Shown in pieces: positions 42,230 through 50,696 of a stretch of 64,000 nt of DNA; within the stretch, counting starts at the first letter, position 1, and each line of letters begins with the position of its first letter. A program made the translations under genes and the position numbers. Location: NCBI RefSeq assembly GCF_016650695.1, contig NZ_JAEKFH010000006.1, positions 372,001-436,000 of the forward strand, given 5' to 3'. Below the pieces are notes generated by a model. The model did no database searches, was not told the origin of the DNA, and saw only the letters and a list, made by a program, of their open reading frames with translations. This DNA comes from Pseudomonas sp. TH41. GTDB taxonomy: Bacteria; Pseudomonadota; Gammaproteobacteria; Pseudomonadales; Pseudomonadaceae.

Positions 42230-43825
42230 TTAAAAAGCAGCCACTAACCCGTCTTTGCGCGGGTCGGTGCCGCCTACATAACCGTGGGCAGTGCGCTGGA
42301 TGATCTGTGCACCGCCGAAGGCGAAAACTCCCCTAGGCGCTTCGACGACGACATCATGACCTTTGGCGCGCAGCCCTTCGACGACCTGAGGATCGAACGA
42401 GCGCTCCACTGCGACTTTAAGTCCTGACTCGATCCTCCAGCGTGGAGCATCGGCAGCGGTTTGTGGGTTCTGTTTGTAGCGCAGGATGCGCATCATCATC
42501 TGCAAATGCCCCTGGGCCTGCATTGGGCCGCCCATTAACCCGAACGACATCAATGGTGTGCCATCAGTGTTCATCACAAAACCGGGAATGATGGTGTGGA
42601 ACGGGCGTTTGCGCGGTGCGACGACGTTCACGTGCTGCGGGTCCAGAGAGAACCCGGCGCCACGGTTTTGCAGGCTGATACCGGTGCCGGGCACGACTAC
42701 GCCTGATCCGAAGCCCATGTAGTTGGACTGAATGAACGAAACCATCATGCCGCTCTCGTCGGCAGTCGACAGGTACACCGTGCCACCGGGTTTTGGTGAG
42801 CCGTGGCCGGGGTTGGCGGCCTGTTCGCCCACCAGCCCGGCGCGGTCCATCAGGTAAGAAACATCCAACAAGTGTTCGCTGCTCAAACGCATGTGCTCGT
42901 TGTCCGCAACATGCTCGTTCAGATCGGCGAGGGCCAGTTTCATCGCTTCCAGCACCGGGTGCACGGTTTCCAGGCTGTCCACCGGGTGCTCCCCGATGCC
43001 CAGTGCTTCGAGCATGGTCAGGCCTGCCAGAGTCGCGATGCCCTGGCCGTTAGGCGGCAATTCATGAATCACGGCACCGGCGTAAGGCACTGACAGGGTG
43101 TCGATCCAGTCAACGGTGTGAGTGGCCAGATCGTCGAGGGTCATGACGCTGCCATTGGCGTTGCCATGGGCGATGATCGCCTCGGCCAGTTCGCCGCGAT
43201 AGAACGCCTCACCTTTGGTTTGAGCAATCAGCTCCAGAGTGCGGGCGTGATCCTTGAGCCGGATTTTTTCTCCGGCCAGCGGTGCCTTGCCCTCGGGCAT
43301 GAAGCACTCGGCGAAACCCGGTTGCGACTTCAGCATCTGTGAACCGAGCTGCCACAGCTCGGCGATGATCGGCGTGACCTGATAACCGTCCCGTGCATAA
43401 CCGATGGCGGGCTCGGCCAAGGTGGCGAAAGGCAGCTTGCCATAACGCTCTGACAATTCGACCCAGGCCGACACGGCGCCAGGCACAGTTACTGAGCCCC
43501 AACCGCGTTGCGGCATTGTGCTCTGGCCGTGGAAATGTTCCGGCGTCCAGGCTTGCGGCGCACGGCCGGAAGCGTTCAGGCCTTGCAGCTTCTTGCCATC
43601 CCAGACGATGGCAAAGGCATCGCTGCCGATCCCGTTGCCGGTGGGCTCTACCACTGTCAGAACCATGGCCGCGGCGATGGCGGCGTCTACCGCATTGCCG
43701 CCACGGCGCAACATGTCCAGACCGGCCTGGGCGGCCAATGGCTGGGAGCAGGCGACCATGTTGTTGCCCATCACCGGCGAGCGAGCTGAGGCGTAGGGTT
43801 GACTGTAATCCAGATCATCAAACAT
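42230..43825 (-). CDS. ggt: Gamma-glutamyltransferase family protein
   Basis: A 531-residue N-terminal-nucleophile hydrolase that cleaves gamma-glutamyl bonds, as in glutathione. The self-processing nucleophile is Thr349 in GGTVYLS, and the Gly-rich oxyanion-type region is GLMGGPMQAQGH. There is no signal peptide (MFDDLDYSQPYASARSPVMG), unlike the periplasmic Ggt of E. coli, so it probably acts in the cytoplasm on imported peptides. It is last gene in the operon with the peptide ABC transporter. ATG at 43825. The substrate range within gamma-glutamyl compounds is inferred. Confidence 0.9.
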   Translation of the reverse strand: MFDDLDYSQPYASARSPVMGNNMVACSQPLAAQAGLDMLRRGGNAVDAAIAAAMVLTVVEPTGNGIGSDAFAIVWDGKKLQGLNASGRAPQAWTPEHFHGQSTMPQRGWGSVTVPGAVSAWVELSERYGKLPFATLAEPAIGYARDGYQVTPIIAELWQLGSQMLKSQPGFAECFMPEGKAPLAGEKIRLKDHARTLELIAQTKGEAFYRGELAEAIIAHGNANGSVMTLDDLATHTVDWIDTLSVPYAGAVIHELPPNGQGIATLAGLTMLEALGIGEHPVDSLETVHPVLEAMKLALADLNEHVADNEHMRLSSEHLLDVSYLMDRAGLVGEQAANPGHGSPKPGGTVYLSTADESGMMVSFIQSNYMGFGSGVVVPGTGISLQNRGAGFSLDPQHVNVVAPRKRPFHTIIPGFVMNTDGTPLMSFGLMGGPMQAQGHLQMMMRILRYKQNPQTAADAPRWRIESGLKVAVERSFDPQVVEGLRAKGHDVVVEAPRGVFAFGGAQIIQRTAHGYVGGTDPRKDGLVAAF

Positions 43826-43851
43826 AAAAGCGTCTCTTTGTGAAGGAAGGG

Positions 43852-44724
43852 TTAGCCTTTAGGGTCGAGGGCATCACGCAGCCCGTCGCCCAGCAGGTTG
43901 AAGCACAGGACTGTGATGTAGATCGCTACACCGGGAGCAATTGACATCCAAGGCGCCTGCTCCATGAAGTTTTTCGCGGTGTTGAGCATTGAGCCCCAGG
44001 ATGGCGAGGGTGGTTGCTGGCCCAGGCCGAGGAACGACAGGCTGGCTTCGGCCAGGATCGCGGACGCGATGGTCAATGTGGCTTGCACCACCAGCGGCGA
44101 CATCACGTTGGGCAACACGTAACGCAGGATAATCCAACGATCCGGCAGGCCGATGGCGCGGGCACCTTCCAGATAGTCTTCGTGCTTGATCGACAGCACC
44201 TGGCCCCGGGTCAGGCGGGCGAAGATCGGCATGGCAGAAAGTCCGATGGCGATCATGGCGTTGGTGAGGCTCGGGCCGAGGAAGGCGCCCAGCGCGATGG
44301 CCAGGACCAGGAACGGGCAGGACAGCAGCGCTTCCATGATTCGCGAGAGGACCGCGTCCAACTTGCCGCCGAAGTAGCCGGCCAACAGGCCCAACGGCAC
44401 GCCAATAACTATGGCGATAGCCACCGAGACGCCACCGGCCAGCAACGAACTGCGCGCGCCCCAGAGCAGGCGCGAAAACAGGTCGCGCCCAAGTTCATCG
44501 GTGCCCAGCCAGTAGATCAGCGACGGCGCCTTGCGCACTGCCATGAAGTTAGCTTTCACAGGATCAAACGGCGCGATCCACGGCGCGAACGCGGCCGCAA
44601 GGACAAACAGCAGTAACACCGCTGTGCCCAGCACCGCACCTTTGTTGGCGAAAAACTTCCGGGCGAAGGGCGAGCGGCTGCGGGGCTGGATCGCGGGAAG
44701 AGTGACGCTGGCAATAGCGTTCAT
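43852..44724 (-). CDS. Peptide ABC transporter permease, DppC/GsiD type
   Basis: A 290-residue inner-membrane permease. Its N-terminal OppC_N region (FFANKGAVLGTAVLLLFVLAAAFAPW) is followed by five further helices, and the EAA loop EDYLEGARAIGLPDRWIILRYVLPN. ATG at 44724 overlaps the stop of the DppB-type gene by four bases. With its partner and the two ATPases it makes a complete importer. Similar to dipeptide and glutathione permeases; the exact substrate cannot be read. Confidence 0.92.
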   Translation of the reverse strand: MNAIASVTLPAIQPRSRSPFARKFFANKGAVLGTAVLLLFVLAAAFAPWIAPFDPVKANFMAVRKAPSLIYWLGTDELGRDLFSRLLWGARSSLLAGGVSVAIAIVIGVPLGLLAGYFGGKLDAVLSRIMEALLSCPFLVLAIALGAFLGPSLTNAMIAIGLSAMPIFARLTRGQVLSIKHEDYLEGARAIGLPDRWIILRYVLPNVMSPLVVQATLTIASAILAEASLSFLGLGQQPPSPSWGSMLNTAKNFMEQAPWMSIAPGVAIYITVLCFNLLGDGLRDALDPKG

Positions 44725-45668
44725 AAGGCATTCCTCAAACGCGGGTTAATCATGCGATAGAGCACGTCGGCGAGCAGGTTCAGCAGCAGGAAGCCAATCG
44801 CCACGCACAGCACGACACCTTGCACCACGGAGTAATCGCGATTGAATACAGCATCAACGATCATCTTGCCGAAGCCCGGAATGCTGAAGACCTGTTCCGT
44901 CAGCACCGCGCCGCCCAGCAACTCGCCGAACAACAGAGTGGTCAGGGTAACGATGGGCATCAGCGCATTACGCAACGCGTGCTTGAGAATCACTGTGTGT
45001 GGGAACAAGCCCTTGGCCCGGGCGGTGCGCACGTAGTCTGTACGCAGCACTTCGAGCATCGCGCTGCGGGTGTGACGCATGAGGACTCCCGACAGCCCCG
45101 CGCCGAGGACGAAGGCTGGCAGGACCAAGGTCTTCAGGTTTTGCCCCAGGTCCTCACCGGGAGTGACGAAACCCGAGGCGGGCAGCCATTGCAGCTTCAC
45201 GGCGAAAACCATGATCAGCAGGATTCCGAGCCAGAAGTGCGGAATGGAAATCCCGGACAACGCGACGATGTTCGCCCCGTAATCCACCGCTGTACCCTTG
45301 CGCACCGCAGAAACAATGCCGGTGGGAATGCCGATCAGTAGCGCGATCAACAACGCCAGCACCGCCAGCTCCAGGGTCACCGGCAATTTGGATGCCAGCA
45401 GTGTGGTCACCGGTTGGTCAGTTTTCAGCGAAATGCCAAAGTCGCCGGTGAGCACGTTGCCGAGCCAGTTCACGTATTGCACCGGGATCGGGTCATTGAG
45501 CCGGTACTTTTCGCGCAGGTATTCCATCACCGCCGGGTCACGCTCTTCCCCGGCCATGGCCAGTACCGGGTCACCCGGCAGCAGCTTCTGCAGGGTGAAG
45601 ACGAATAGCGAAACGAGGACCAATGTCGGAATCGCGCTGAGCAGGCGTCGCAGGATGAACATCAGCAT
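44721..45668 (-). CDS. Peptide ABC transporter permease, DppB/GsiC type
   Basis: A 315-residue permease with six transmembrane helices and the EAA loop typical of the OppB/DppB group (DYVRTARAKGLFPHTVILKHALRNALMP). The N-terminal helix is MLMFILRRLLSAIPTLVLVSLFVF. It lies 43 bp after the binding-protein gene and overlaps the second permease gene. Partner of the DppC-type subunit. Confidence 0.92.
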   Translation of the reverse strand: MLMFILRRLLSAIPTLVLVSLFVFTLQKLLPGDPVLAMAGEERDPAVMEYLREKYRLNDPIPVQYVNWLGNVLTGDFGISLKTDQPVTTLLASKLPVTLELAVLALLIALLIGIPTGIVSAVRKGTAVDYGANIVALSGISIPHFWLGILLIMVFAVKLQWLPASGFVTPGEDLGQNLKTLVLPAFVLGAGLSGVLMRHTRSAMLEVLRTDYVRTARAKGLFPHTVILKHALRNALMPIVTLTTLLFGELLGGAVLTEQVFSIPGFGKMIVDAVFNRDYSVVQGVVLCVAIGFLLLNLLADVLYRMINPRLRNAL

Positions 45669-45711
45669 GTCGAACCCTCGCGTGTGTGCAAGTCATTCAC
45701 CCGTGCAGTCC

Positions 45712-47214
45712 TCACGGCTTGAACGAGACGTTGGCCAGACGGATCAACCCGTCCGGGTTTGGCACGAAGCCGGTCACGTTTTTACGCATGGCGATGATTC
45801 GCGGTTCGAAGTACAGGTACGAAGTCGGCACTTCATCGGCGAGCACACGTAGGGCCTTGTTGTACAGCTCTTGACGTTGTGCCACATCGTTAACGGTGCG
45901 CGCCGTGTTCAGCGGCTTGTCGAGTTCGACGTTGCAGTAGTGACCGTCATTCTGTCCGGCCTTGCAGGCCACGAACTGATGGATGTCGCCATCCGGATCA
46001 GGACGGCCCGACCAGTTGCTCATGCCAATCTGGAAATTGCCGCTCTGCTGTTCCGCGAGCAAGGTGGCGTACTCGGTGGCGACCAGTTTGACGTCGAAGC
46101 CCGCTTCCGCGGCCATGGCCTGAATGATCTGCCCCACTTGCTGGGCGATGGGGTTGTTGGTGACTTTCAGTTCCACTTCCAGTGGCATCTTCACGCCTGC
46201 GGCAGTCAGCAGCGCTTTGCTTTTTTCCACATCGCGGGTCGGCATCGGCAAGGACTTGTCGTAGTACGGACTGCTTTTCGGGAAGGGCTGCCCGCTCGGA
46301 TCATACAAGCCCTCGAACACCACCTGGTTGATCGCATCGCGGTCGATAGCCAGTTCAAAGGCCTTGCGCACGCGCTTGTCTTTGCCTACCGGCGTATTGG
46401 CTCTTTCGCCATCGGCCACGTTGAACATCAGATGCACGTAACCCAGACCGGGTGAGTTGGAAATCACCAGATTGCTGTCGGCTTTGGCTGTCTTCACGTC
46501 GGTGGGCGCGACACGTTCGATGATGTCCAGGTCACCCGAGCGCAGATTGGCCAGACGCACCGAGGTGTCCGGGATCGGCAAGAACACGACTTTATCGAAG
46601 TGGTACGCCTGCTTGTTCCAGTACTGGTCGAAGCGCTCCAGCACGATGCGATCCTGATGCACCCGTTGCAAGAATTTGTAAGGTCCGGAGCAGACCGGCT
46701 TGGCGCCGACGTCGCCCTGGGACGCTTTCGGCGCGAGCATCATTCCGGCGCGGTCCGAGAGCTGCGAGATCAACGTGGCGTCCGGCTGCTTGACTTTTAT
46801 GGCGACGGTCTTGCTGTCCACGACCTCTACGCTTTCAATCGAGGCCACTTCACTTTTGCGCAACGAGTCGGGCAGGGTGCGGGCGCGGTCCAGGTTGAAC
46901 TTCACCGCGGCAGCATCGAAAGGTTCGCCATCATGGAAGGTCACGCCTTCGCGCAGGTTCATGGTCAGGGTTTTGCCGTCCTCGCTCCAGTTCCACGCCG
47001 TGGCCAGTTGCGGTACGTAAGTCAACTCAGGGGTGACGTCCACCAGCTTGTCGCACAGGGCGGTGTAGACCAGACGACCCGAGTAGGTGCGTGAACGATG
47101 GGGATCGAGGACATCGGGGTCGTCCTGAATGCCAATGCGCAGGGTCGATTCGGCGAACGCGGCGTTGGCAGCCAGCAGTAACAACATTGCGGGTATGGCA
47201 CGTGCGATTTTCAT
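45712..47214 (-). CDS. Peptide ABC transporter substrate-binding protein
   Basis: A 500-residue periplasmic solute-binding protein family 5 member (cluster C), with signal peptide MKIARAIPAMLLLLAANAAFA. Core features: RIGIQDDPDVLDPHRSRTYSGRLVYTALCDKL, ATAWNWSEDGKTLTMNLREGVTFHDGEPFDA and CSGPYKFLQR. It gathers peptides for the two permeases. The ATG at 47214 has GGAGAG upstream; the longer frame to 47418 is an artefact. Its start overlaps the stop of the ATPase gene. The pairing with Ggt suggests gamma-glutamyl peptides. Confidence 0.93.
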   Translation of the reverse strand: MKIARAIPAMLLLLAANAAFAESTLRIGIQDDPDVLDPHRSRTYSGRLVYTALCDKLVDVTPELTYVPQLATAWNWSEDGKTLTMNLREGVTFHDGEPFDAAAVKFNLDRARTLPDSLRKSEVASIESVEVVDSKTVAIKVKQPDATLISQLSDRAGMMLAPKASQGDVGAKPVCSGPYKFLQRVHQDRIVLERFDQYWNKQAYHFDKVVFLPIPDTSVRLANLRSGDLDIIERVAPTDVKTAKADSNLVISNSPGLGYVHLMFNVADGERANTPVGKDKRVRKAFELAIDRDAINQVVFEGLYDPSGQPFPKSSPYYDKSLPMPTRDVEKSKALLTAAGVKMPLEVELKVTNNPIAQQVGQIIQAMAAEAGFDVKLVATEYATLLAEQQSGNFQIGMSNWSGRPDPDGDIHQFVACKAGQNDGHYCNVELDKPLNTARTVNDVAQRQELYNKALRVLADEVPTSYLYFEPRIIAMRKNVTGFVPNPDGLIRLANVSFKP

Positions 47215-48329
47215 GGCTGGCTCTCCAGTGATAAGGATTGATGGCTTTTGAATAAATTCAGACGTTGGGTATAGGTGGCGTTGGGTGTAGGAAGAATCAG
47301 CGCGCCGGCACCGGCATTGGCTATCTCGCGCCAGAAGTGACAGGCGACCTGACGGTTGGGTTCGACGCTTTCCATGACCGGTGCAACCTCTTTGCACAGG
47401 GCGCGGGCATGGGGGCAACGGGTATGAAAGCGACAGCCCGAAGGTGGTTTGCTGGGGCTCGGCATGTCGCCGCCGAGCAACGGGCGCGGATGACGCAGAT
47501 CGGGATGGCTGACCGGCACGGCGGCCATCAGCGCTTGGGTATAGGGGTGCAAGGATGTTTCGAACAGCGCGTCGACCGGCGCCAATTCGACGATTTCACC
47601 CAGGTACATCACCGCGACCCGATCACTCATATGACGAATGACCGCCAGACCATGGGCGACGATTACCAGCGTCAGGCCGAACTGATATTTGAGGTCTTCC
47701 AGCAGGTTGACCACCTGCGCCTGCACCGACACGTCAAGCGCCGAGACCGGTTCGTCACCGAGGATCAAGCTGGGTTCGGAAGCCAGGGCACGGGCGATAC
47801 CTATGCGCTGACGTTGCCCGCCGGAGAACTCGTGGGGGTGACGACTGCCATGTTCCGGGGCCAGGCCCACCGTGCGCAGCAGTTCGGCGACCCTTGCCTG
47901 ACGGTCGCTGCGACTGGAGTTGCTGTGCAGCCAGATCGGCTCGCCGACGATGGATTCCACCGTCATGCGCGGGTTCAGTGAGGCGAACGGGTCCTGAAAA
48001 ATGATCTGAAGCTCGCGGCGAACCTGGCGCAGTTTGTCCGGGGGCAGATTGGCCAGGTTGCGGCCTTTGTAGATCACATCGCCCGATGTGGGTTGCAGCA
48101 GGTTCAATAGCAGGCGACCAAGGGTGGATTTGCCCGAACCGGACTCACCCACCAACGCCAGGGTTTCGCCCTTGCGTACGGACAATGACACTTGGTTAAC
48201 CGCTTGCACAGGCGGCTTCTTGGGCTGGAACAGGCCACTTTCGACACCGAAATGCTTGCTCAGGTCAATGCCTTCAAGGATCGGTTTTTCAGCAGCGCTT
48301 TCCAGCAGGAAGCGTTCAAAAGAGTTCAT
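47211..48329 (-). CDS. Peptide ABC transporter ATPase, DppF type
   Basis: A 372-residue ATPase of the OppF/DppF group. Walker A GESGSGKSTLGRLLL, signature FSGGQRQRIGIARAL, Walker B LILGDEPVSALDVSVQ, then the C-terminal oligo_HPY part with CRFHTRCPHARALCKE, which ligates a cluster or metal in relatives. The H-loop reads VIVAHGLAV, where the family normally has AHDLAV; the His is kept. The start at 48329 is preferred to the open frame at 48371. It overlaps both neighbours by four bases. Confidence 0.92.
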   Translation of the reverse strand: MNSFERFLLESAAEKPILEGIDLSKHFGVESGLFQPKKPPVQAVNQVSLSVRKGETLALVGESGSGKSTLGRLLLNLLQPTSGDVIYKGRNLANLPPDKLRQVRRELQIIFQDPFASLNPRMTVESIVGEPIWLHSNSSRSDRQARVAELLRTVGLAPEHGSRHPHEFSGGQRQRIGIARALASEPSLILGDEPVSALDVSVQAQVVNLLEDLKYQFGLTLVIVAHGLAVIRHMSDRVAVMYLGEIVELAPVDALFETSLHPYTQALMAAVPVSHPDLRHPRPLLGGDMPSPSKPPSGCRFHTRCPHARALCKEVAPVMESVEPNRQVACHFWREIANAGAGALILPTPNATYTQRLNLFKSHQSLSLESQP

Positions 48330-49330
48330 GCGCTGGCTCCCACATGCAGTTCCAAAGGCGCCCGGATGCACGCGGCGTAATGACCGGGCGACAGTTCAAG
48401 CAGCGGCGGGCGGGCATCGCGACAGGCCTGGATCACGAACGGGCAGCGCCCGGCGAATCGGCAACCGACAGGCATTTGCGCCGGAGTCGGCACGCGGCCA
48501 TTGATGGTCGCCAGGCGTCCCTCCCGAGGACCGACGGAAGGCATCGAGCCCATCAGGCCAATGGTGTACGGGTGCTGAGGGTCGTCGAACAGGGTTTTCA
48601 CAGGACCGTGTTCCACAACGCAACCGGCGTACATCACCATGACGTCATCGGCCACTTCTGCCACGACACCCAGGTCGTGGGTGATGAGGATCATCGCCGT
48701 GCCGGTTTCGGCCTGGAGGTTGGCGACCAGCGAAAGGATCTGCGCCTGGATGGTCACATCCAGCGCGGTGGTCGGCTCGTCAGCGATAATCAATGCCGGA
48801 TCGTTGGCCAGGGCCATGGCGATCATTGCCCGTTGACGCATACCGCCGGACATCTCGTGGGGATAGGCATCCAGGCGCTGGCGGGCGTCCGGGACCCGGA
48901 CCTTTTCCAGCATATCCAGCGCCCGCTGGCGGGCGTCCTTTGCCGACAGGCCCTGATGACGGATCACGCTTTCCGCGATCTGTTCGCCAATAGTGAATAC
49001 CGGGTTCAGCGAGGTCATTGGCTCCTGAAAGATCATCGCCATACGATTGCCGCGCACGTTGAGCAAGCGTTCTTCCGGCATTCCCAACAGCGTTTCGTCC
49101 AGCAGACTGGAAGCGCTGGCAGCGATTTTGGCGGTGTCCGGCAACAAGCCCATCAGCGCCATGGACGTCACGCTCTTGCCGCAACCAGATTCTCCGACGA
49201 TGGCCAGAGTCTTTCCACGCCGAACCTTGAACGACACGCCGTCGACGACGTTGGCCGGGGCACCGGCAAAGCAAATGGTCAAGTCGCTGACACTGAGTAC
49301 CGTGTCATGGGCTTGGGCTATGGCGGTCAT
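48326..49330 (-). CDS. Peptide ABC transporter ATPase, DppD type
   Basis: A 334-residue ATPase of the OppD/DppD group. Walker A GESGCGKSVTSMALMGLL, signature MSGGMRQRAMIAMAL, Walker B LIIADEPTTALDVTIQ, H-loop ILITHDLGVV, and the C-terminal CRFAGRCPFVIQACRD. It pairs with the DppF-type ATPase downstream. ATG at 49330 overlaps the regulator stop. Having both ATPases beside the regulator, then the binding protein and permeases, and then ggt gives a single co-translated unit. Confidence 0.93.
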   Translation of the reverse strand: MTAIAQAHDTVLSVSDLTICFAGAPANVVDGVSFKVRRGKTLAIVGESGCGKSVTSMALMGLLPDTAKIAASASSLLDETLLGMPEERLLNVRGNRMAMIFQEPMTSLNPVFTIGEQIAESVIRHQGLSAKDARQRALDMLEKVRVPDARQRLDAYPHEMSGGMRQRAMIAMALANDPALIIADEPTTALDVTIQAQILSLVANLQAETGTAMILITHDLGVVAEVADDVMVMYAGCVVEHGPVKTLFDDPQHPYTIGLMGSMPSVGPREGRLATINGRVPTPAQMPVGCRFAGRCPFVIQACRDARPPLLELSPGHYAACIRAPLELHVGASA

Positions 49331-50064
49331 AAGCTTGCCTCCAGGTCTTGATTGATGACGTGATCGAGCGCTTGTTGCAGTGCCCGCAAATGCCCGCGCA
49401 TGGCGGTGGCGGCCTTGACCGGATCACGGTTTTCGATGGCACTGACAATGTCGTCGTGATCGTGGCTGTAGGTGTCGAGACGATCGGCATTGCGCGCCCG
49501 CTGGCGCAAGTCGCGCCACATCGGGTCCAGGCGAATAGCGTCGAGCATTTCGAAGAGGTCCAGCATCAAGCGGTTGCCCGCTGCCTCCGCGATACCCCGG
49601 TGCAAGGCGCTGTCCCACAATTCAAGGCCTTCAGGGTCTATTTGCTCGGCGCCTTGCTGGCGCGTGGTGCGCTCGGCCAACCGACGCAGAATCGCCATCT
49701 GCTCGCCATTGGCCCGTACCGCCGCCAGTGACGCCAGGGCCGGTTCCAGATGCAGCCGGGCCTCCATGACCTCGCTGAAATTGGTCCGCCCGGAAAGGCG
49801 GGAAAAACTCAACGACGCACTGGGTGGCGTCGGGCCGACGAAAGTACCCTTGCCTTGCCGCCGCCAGATTTGGCCTTCGGCTTCAAGCACCGACAAGGCG
49901 CGACGAATCGCCCGTCGGCTAAGCCCGAAATCCGCCGCCAGATCCCGCTCGGTCGGCAACGCCCGCTGAGGAAACTCCGCACGCTGCGCCACCATCTGCC
50001 GCAAGGTATCCAGCGCCAGCTTCGAAGAACTATCTATGGTTGTGTCAGGGTCGAACCTTTGCAT
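49327..50064 (-). CDS. FadR/GntR-family regulator of the peptide-uptake operon
   Basis: A 245-residue regulator: winged HTH (KLALDTLRQMVAQ..., RALPTERDLAADFGLSRRAIRRALSVLEAEGQIWRRQGKGTFVG) and a helical FCD ligand-binding domain (EVMEARLHLEPALASLAAV...HDDIVSAIENRDPVKAATAMRGHL). The ATG at 50064 is used because a GAGTG sits before it; a GTG at 50073 is possible. As first gene of its operon it probably controls itself and the transporter. FCD effectors are often small acids, perhaps glutamate-related here. Confidence 0.9.
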   Translation of the reverse strand: MQRFDPDTTIDSSSKLALDTLRQMVAQRAEFPQRALPTERDLAADFGLSRRAIRRALSVLEAEGQIWRRQGKGTFVGPTPPSASLSFSRLSGRTNFSEVMEARLHLEPALASLAAVRANGEQMAILRRLAERTTRQQGAEQIDPEGLELWDSALHRGIAEAAGNRLMLDLFEMLDAIRLDPMWRDLRQRARNADRLDTYSHDHDDIVSAIENRDPVKAATAMRGHLRALQQALDHVINQDLEASL

Positions 50065-50696
50065 TGTGGTCACTCACGCCAGACCAAAAAAAGCCGATTG
50101 ATCCGCCTTCAGGCAGATCTACAGGACAAGAGGGTCAGAGCAAGAGCGATGCCAAAATAAATTGGTTCGCCTTGGGTCAATGCGAATCAGGCCTGTAAAA
50201 ACTTGCGTGGCCGATGGTTGAGCCAATGAGCAAAGGTTCGCGGCTTAGGGGTAGGGCGATGAAAGGCCATTGGTTCGATCGTCAGCGAACCAATTTTTTC
50301 TATGATTCGCGGTTGTGCCTTTTTATGGACTGCATGCCTCGCAAAGGGGCACTGCCTGTAGGGAGACGTACTCATGAGCGCAAGTGCGGATGATGTCTGG
50401 TTGTTGGTTGACTGAATCACCGACAGCGGCAAGGAACCGATCTCATTGTCCTCATCGGTATGCGGTGTAGTGGTCAACTGATCCCGTGCCTCATCGCGAC
50501 GCTGGCGACAGATGTGCTGGGTTGCAGACATTCCTGAACCTGGCGGTCGACCATGTATAGGTTGCTCCTGCGCGCACCGAGAGCGAACAGCAGCTTCACG
50601 CACCGGTTTGCTGGCCAGGGGGCCCAGGTCTCCCAGGGCGAGGATAGCGCAAAGGAATGGAAGCGGGCACCGGATAACCCAGCGCCCGAGGCTGGC
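50065..50696. other. Gap of 632 bp without an intact gene
   Basis: No convincing coding gene is seen on either strand. On the minus strand near 50474-50554 a transposase-like HTH scrap is visible (see separate entry). The remainder, including 50187-50470, holds short open frames whose codon choice does not match genes nearby. A possible LNHRPRK element near 50190-50230 (minus) resembles a transposase C-terminal motif but is too short to call. Confidence 0.6.
50474..50554 (-). mobile_element. Possible IS66 TnpA-like remnant
   Basis: A 26-codon open frame from ATG at 50554 reading MVDRQVQECLQPSTSVASVA and on to MRHGIS. The pattern C.Q.ps.SVASVA..HGI is the helix-turn-helix of IS66-type TnpA and IS3-type OrfA proteins. 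It ends at a TGA at the place where the family goes on with NAN.VHKW. Too short for a firm call. Confidence 0.4.

Noticed and set aside
50187..50603. 138-codon minus-strand frame in the 50-kb gap
   Set aside because: Composition unlike nearby genes; its only recognisable piece is the transposase-like scrap, which lies in another frame.
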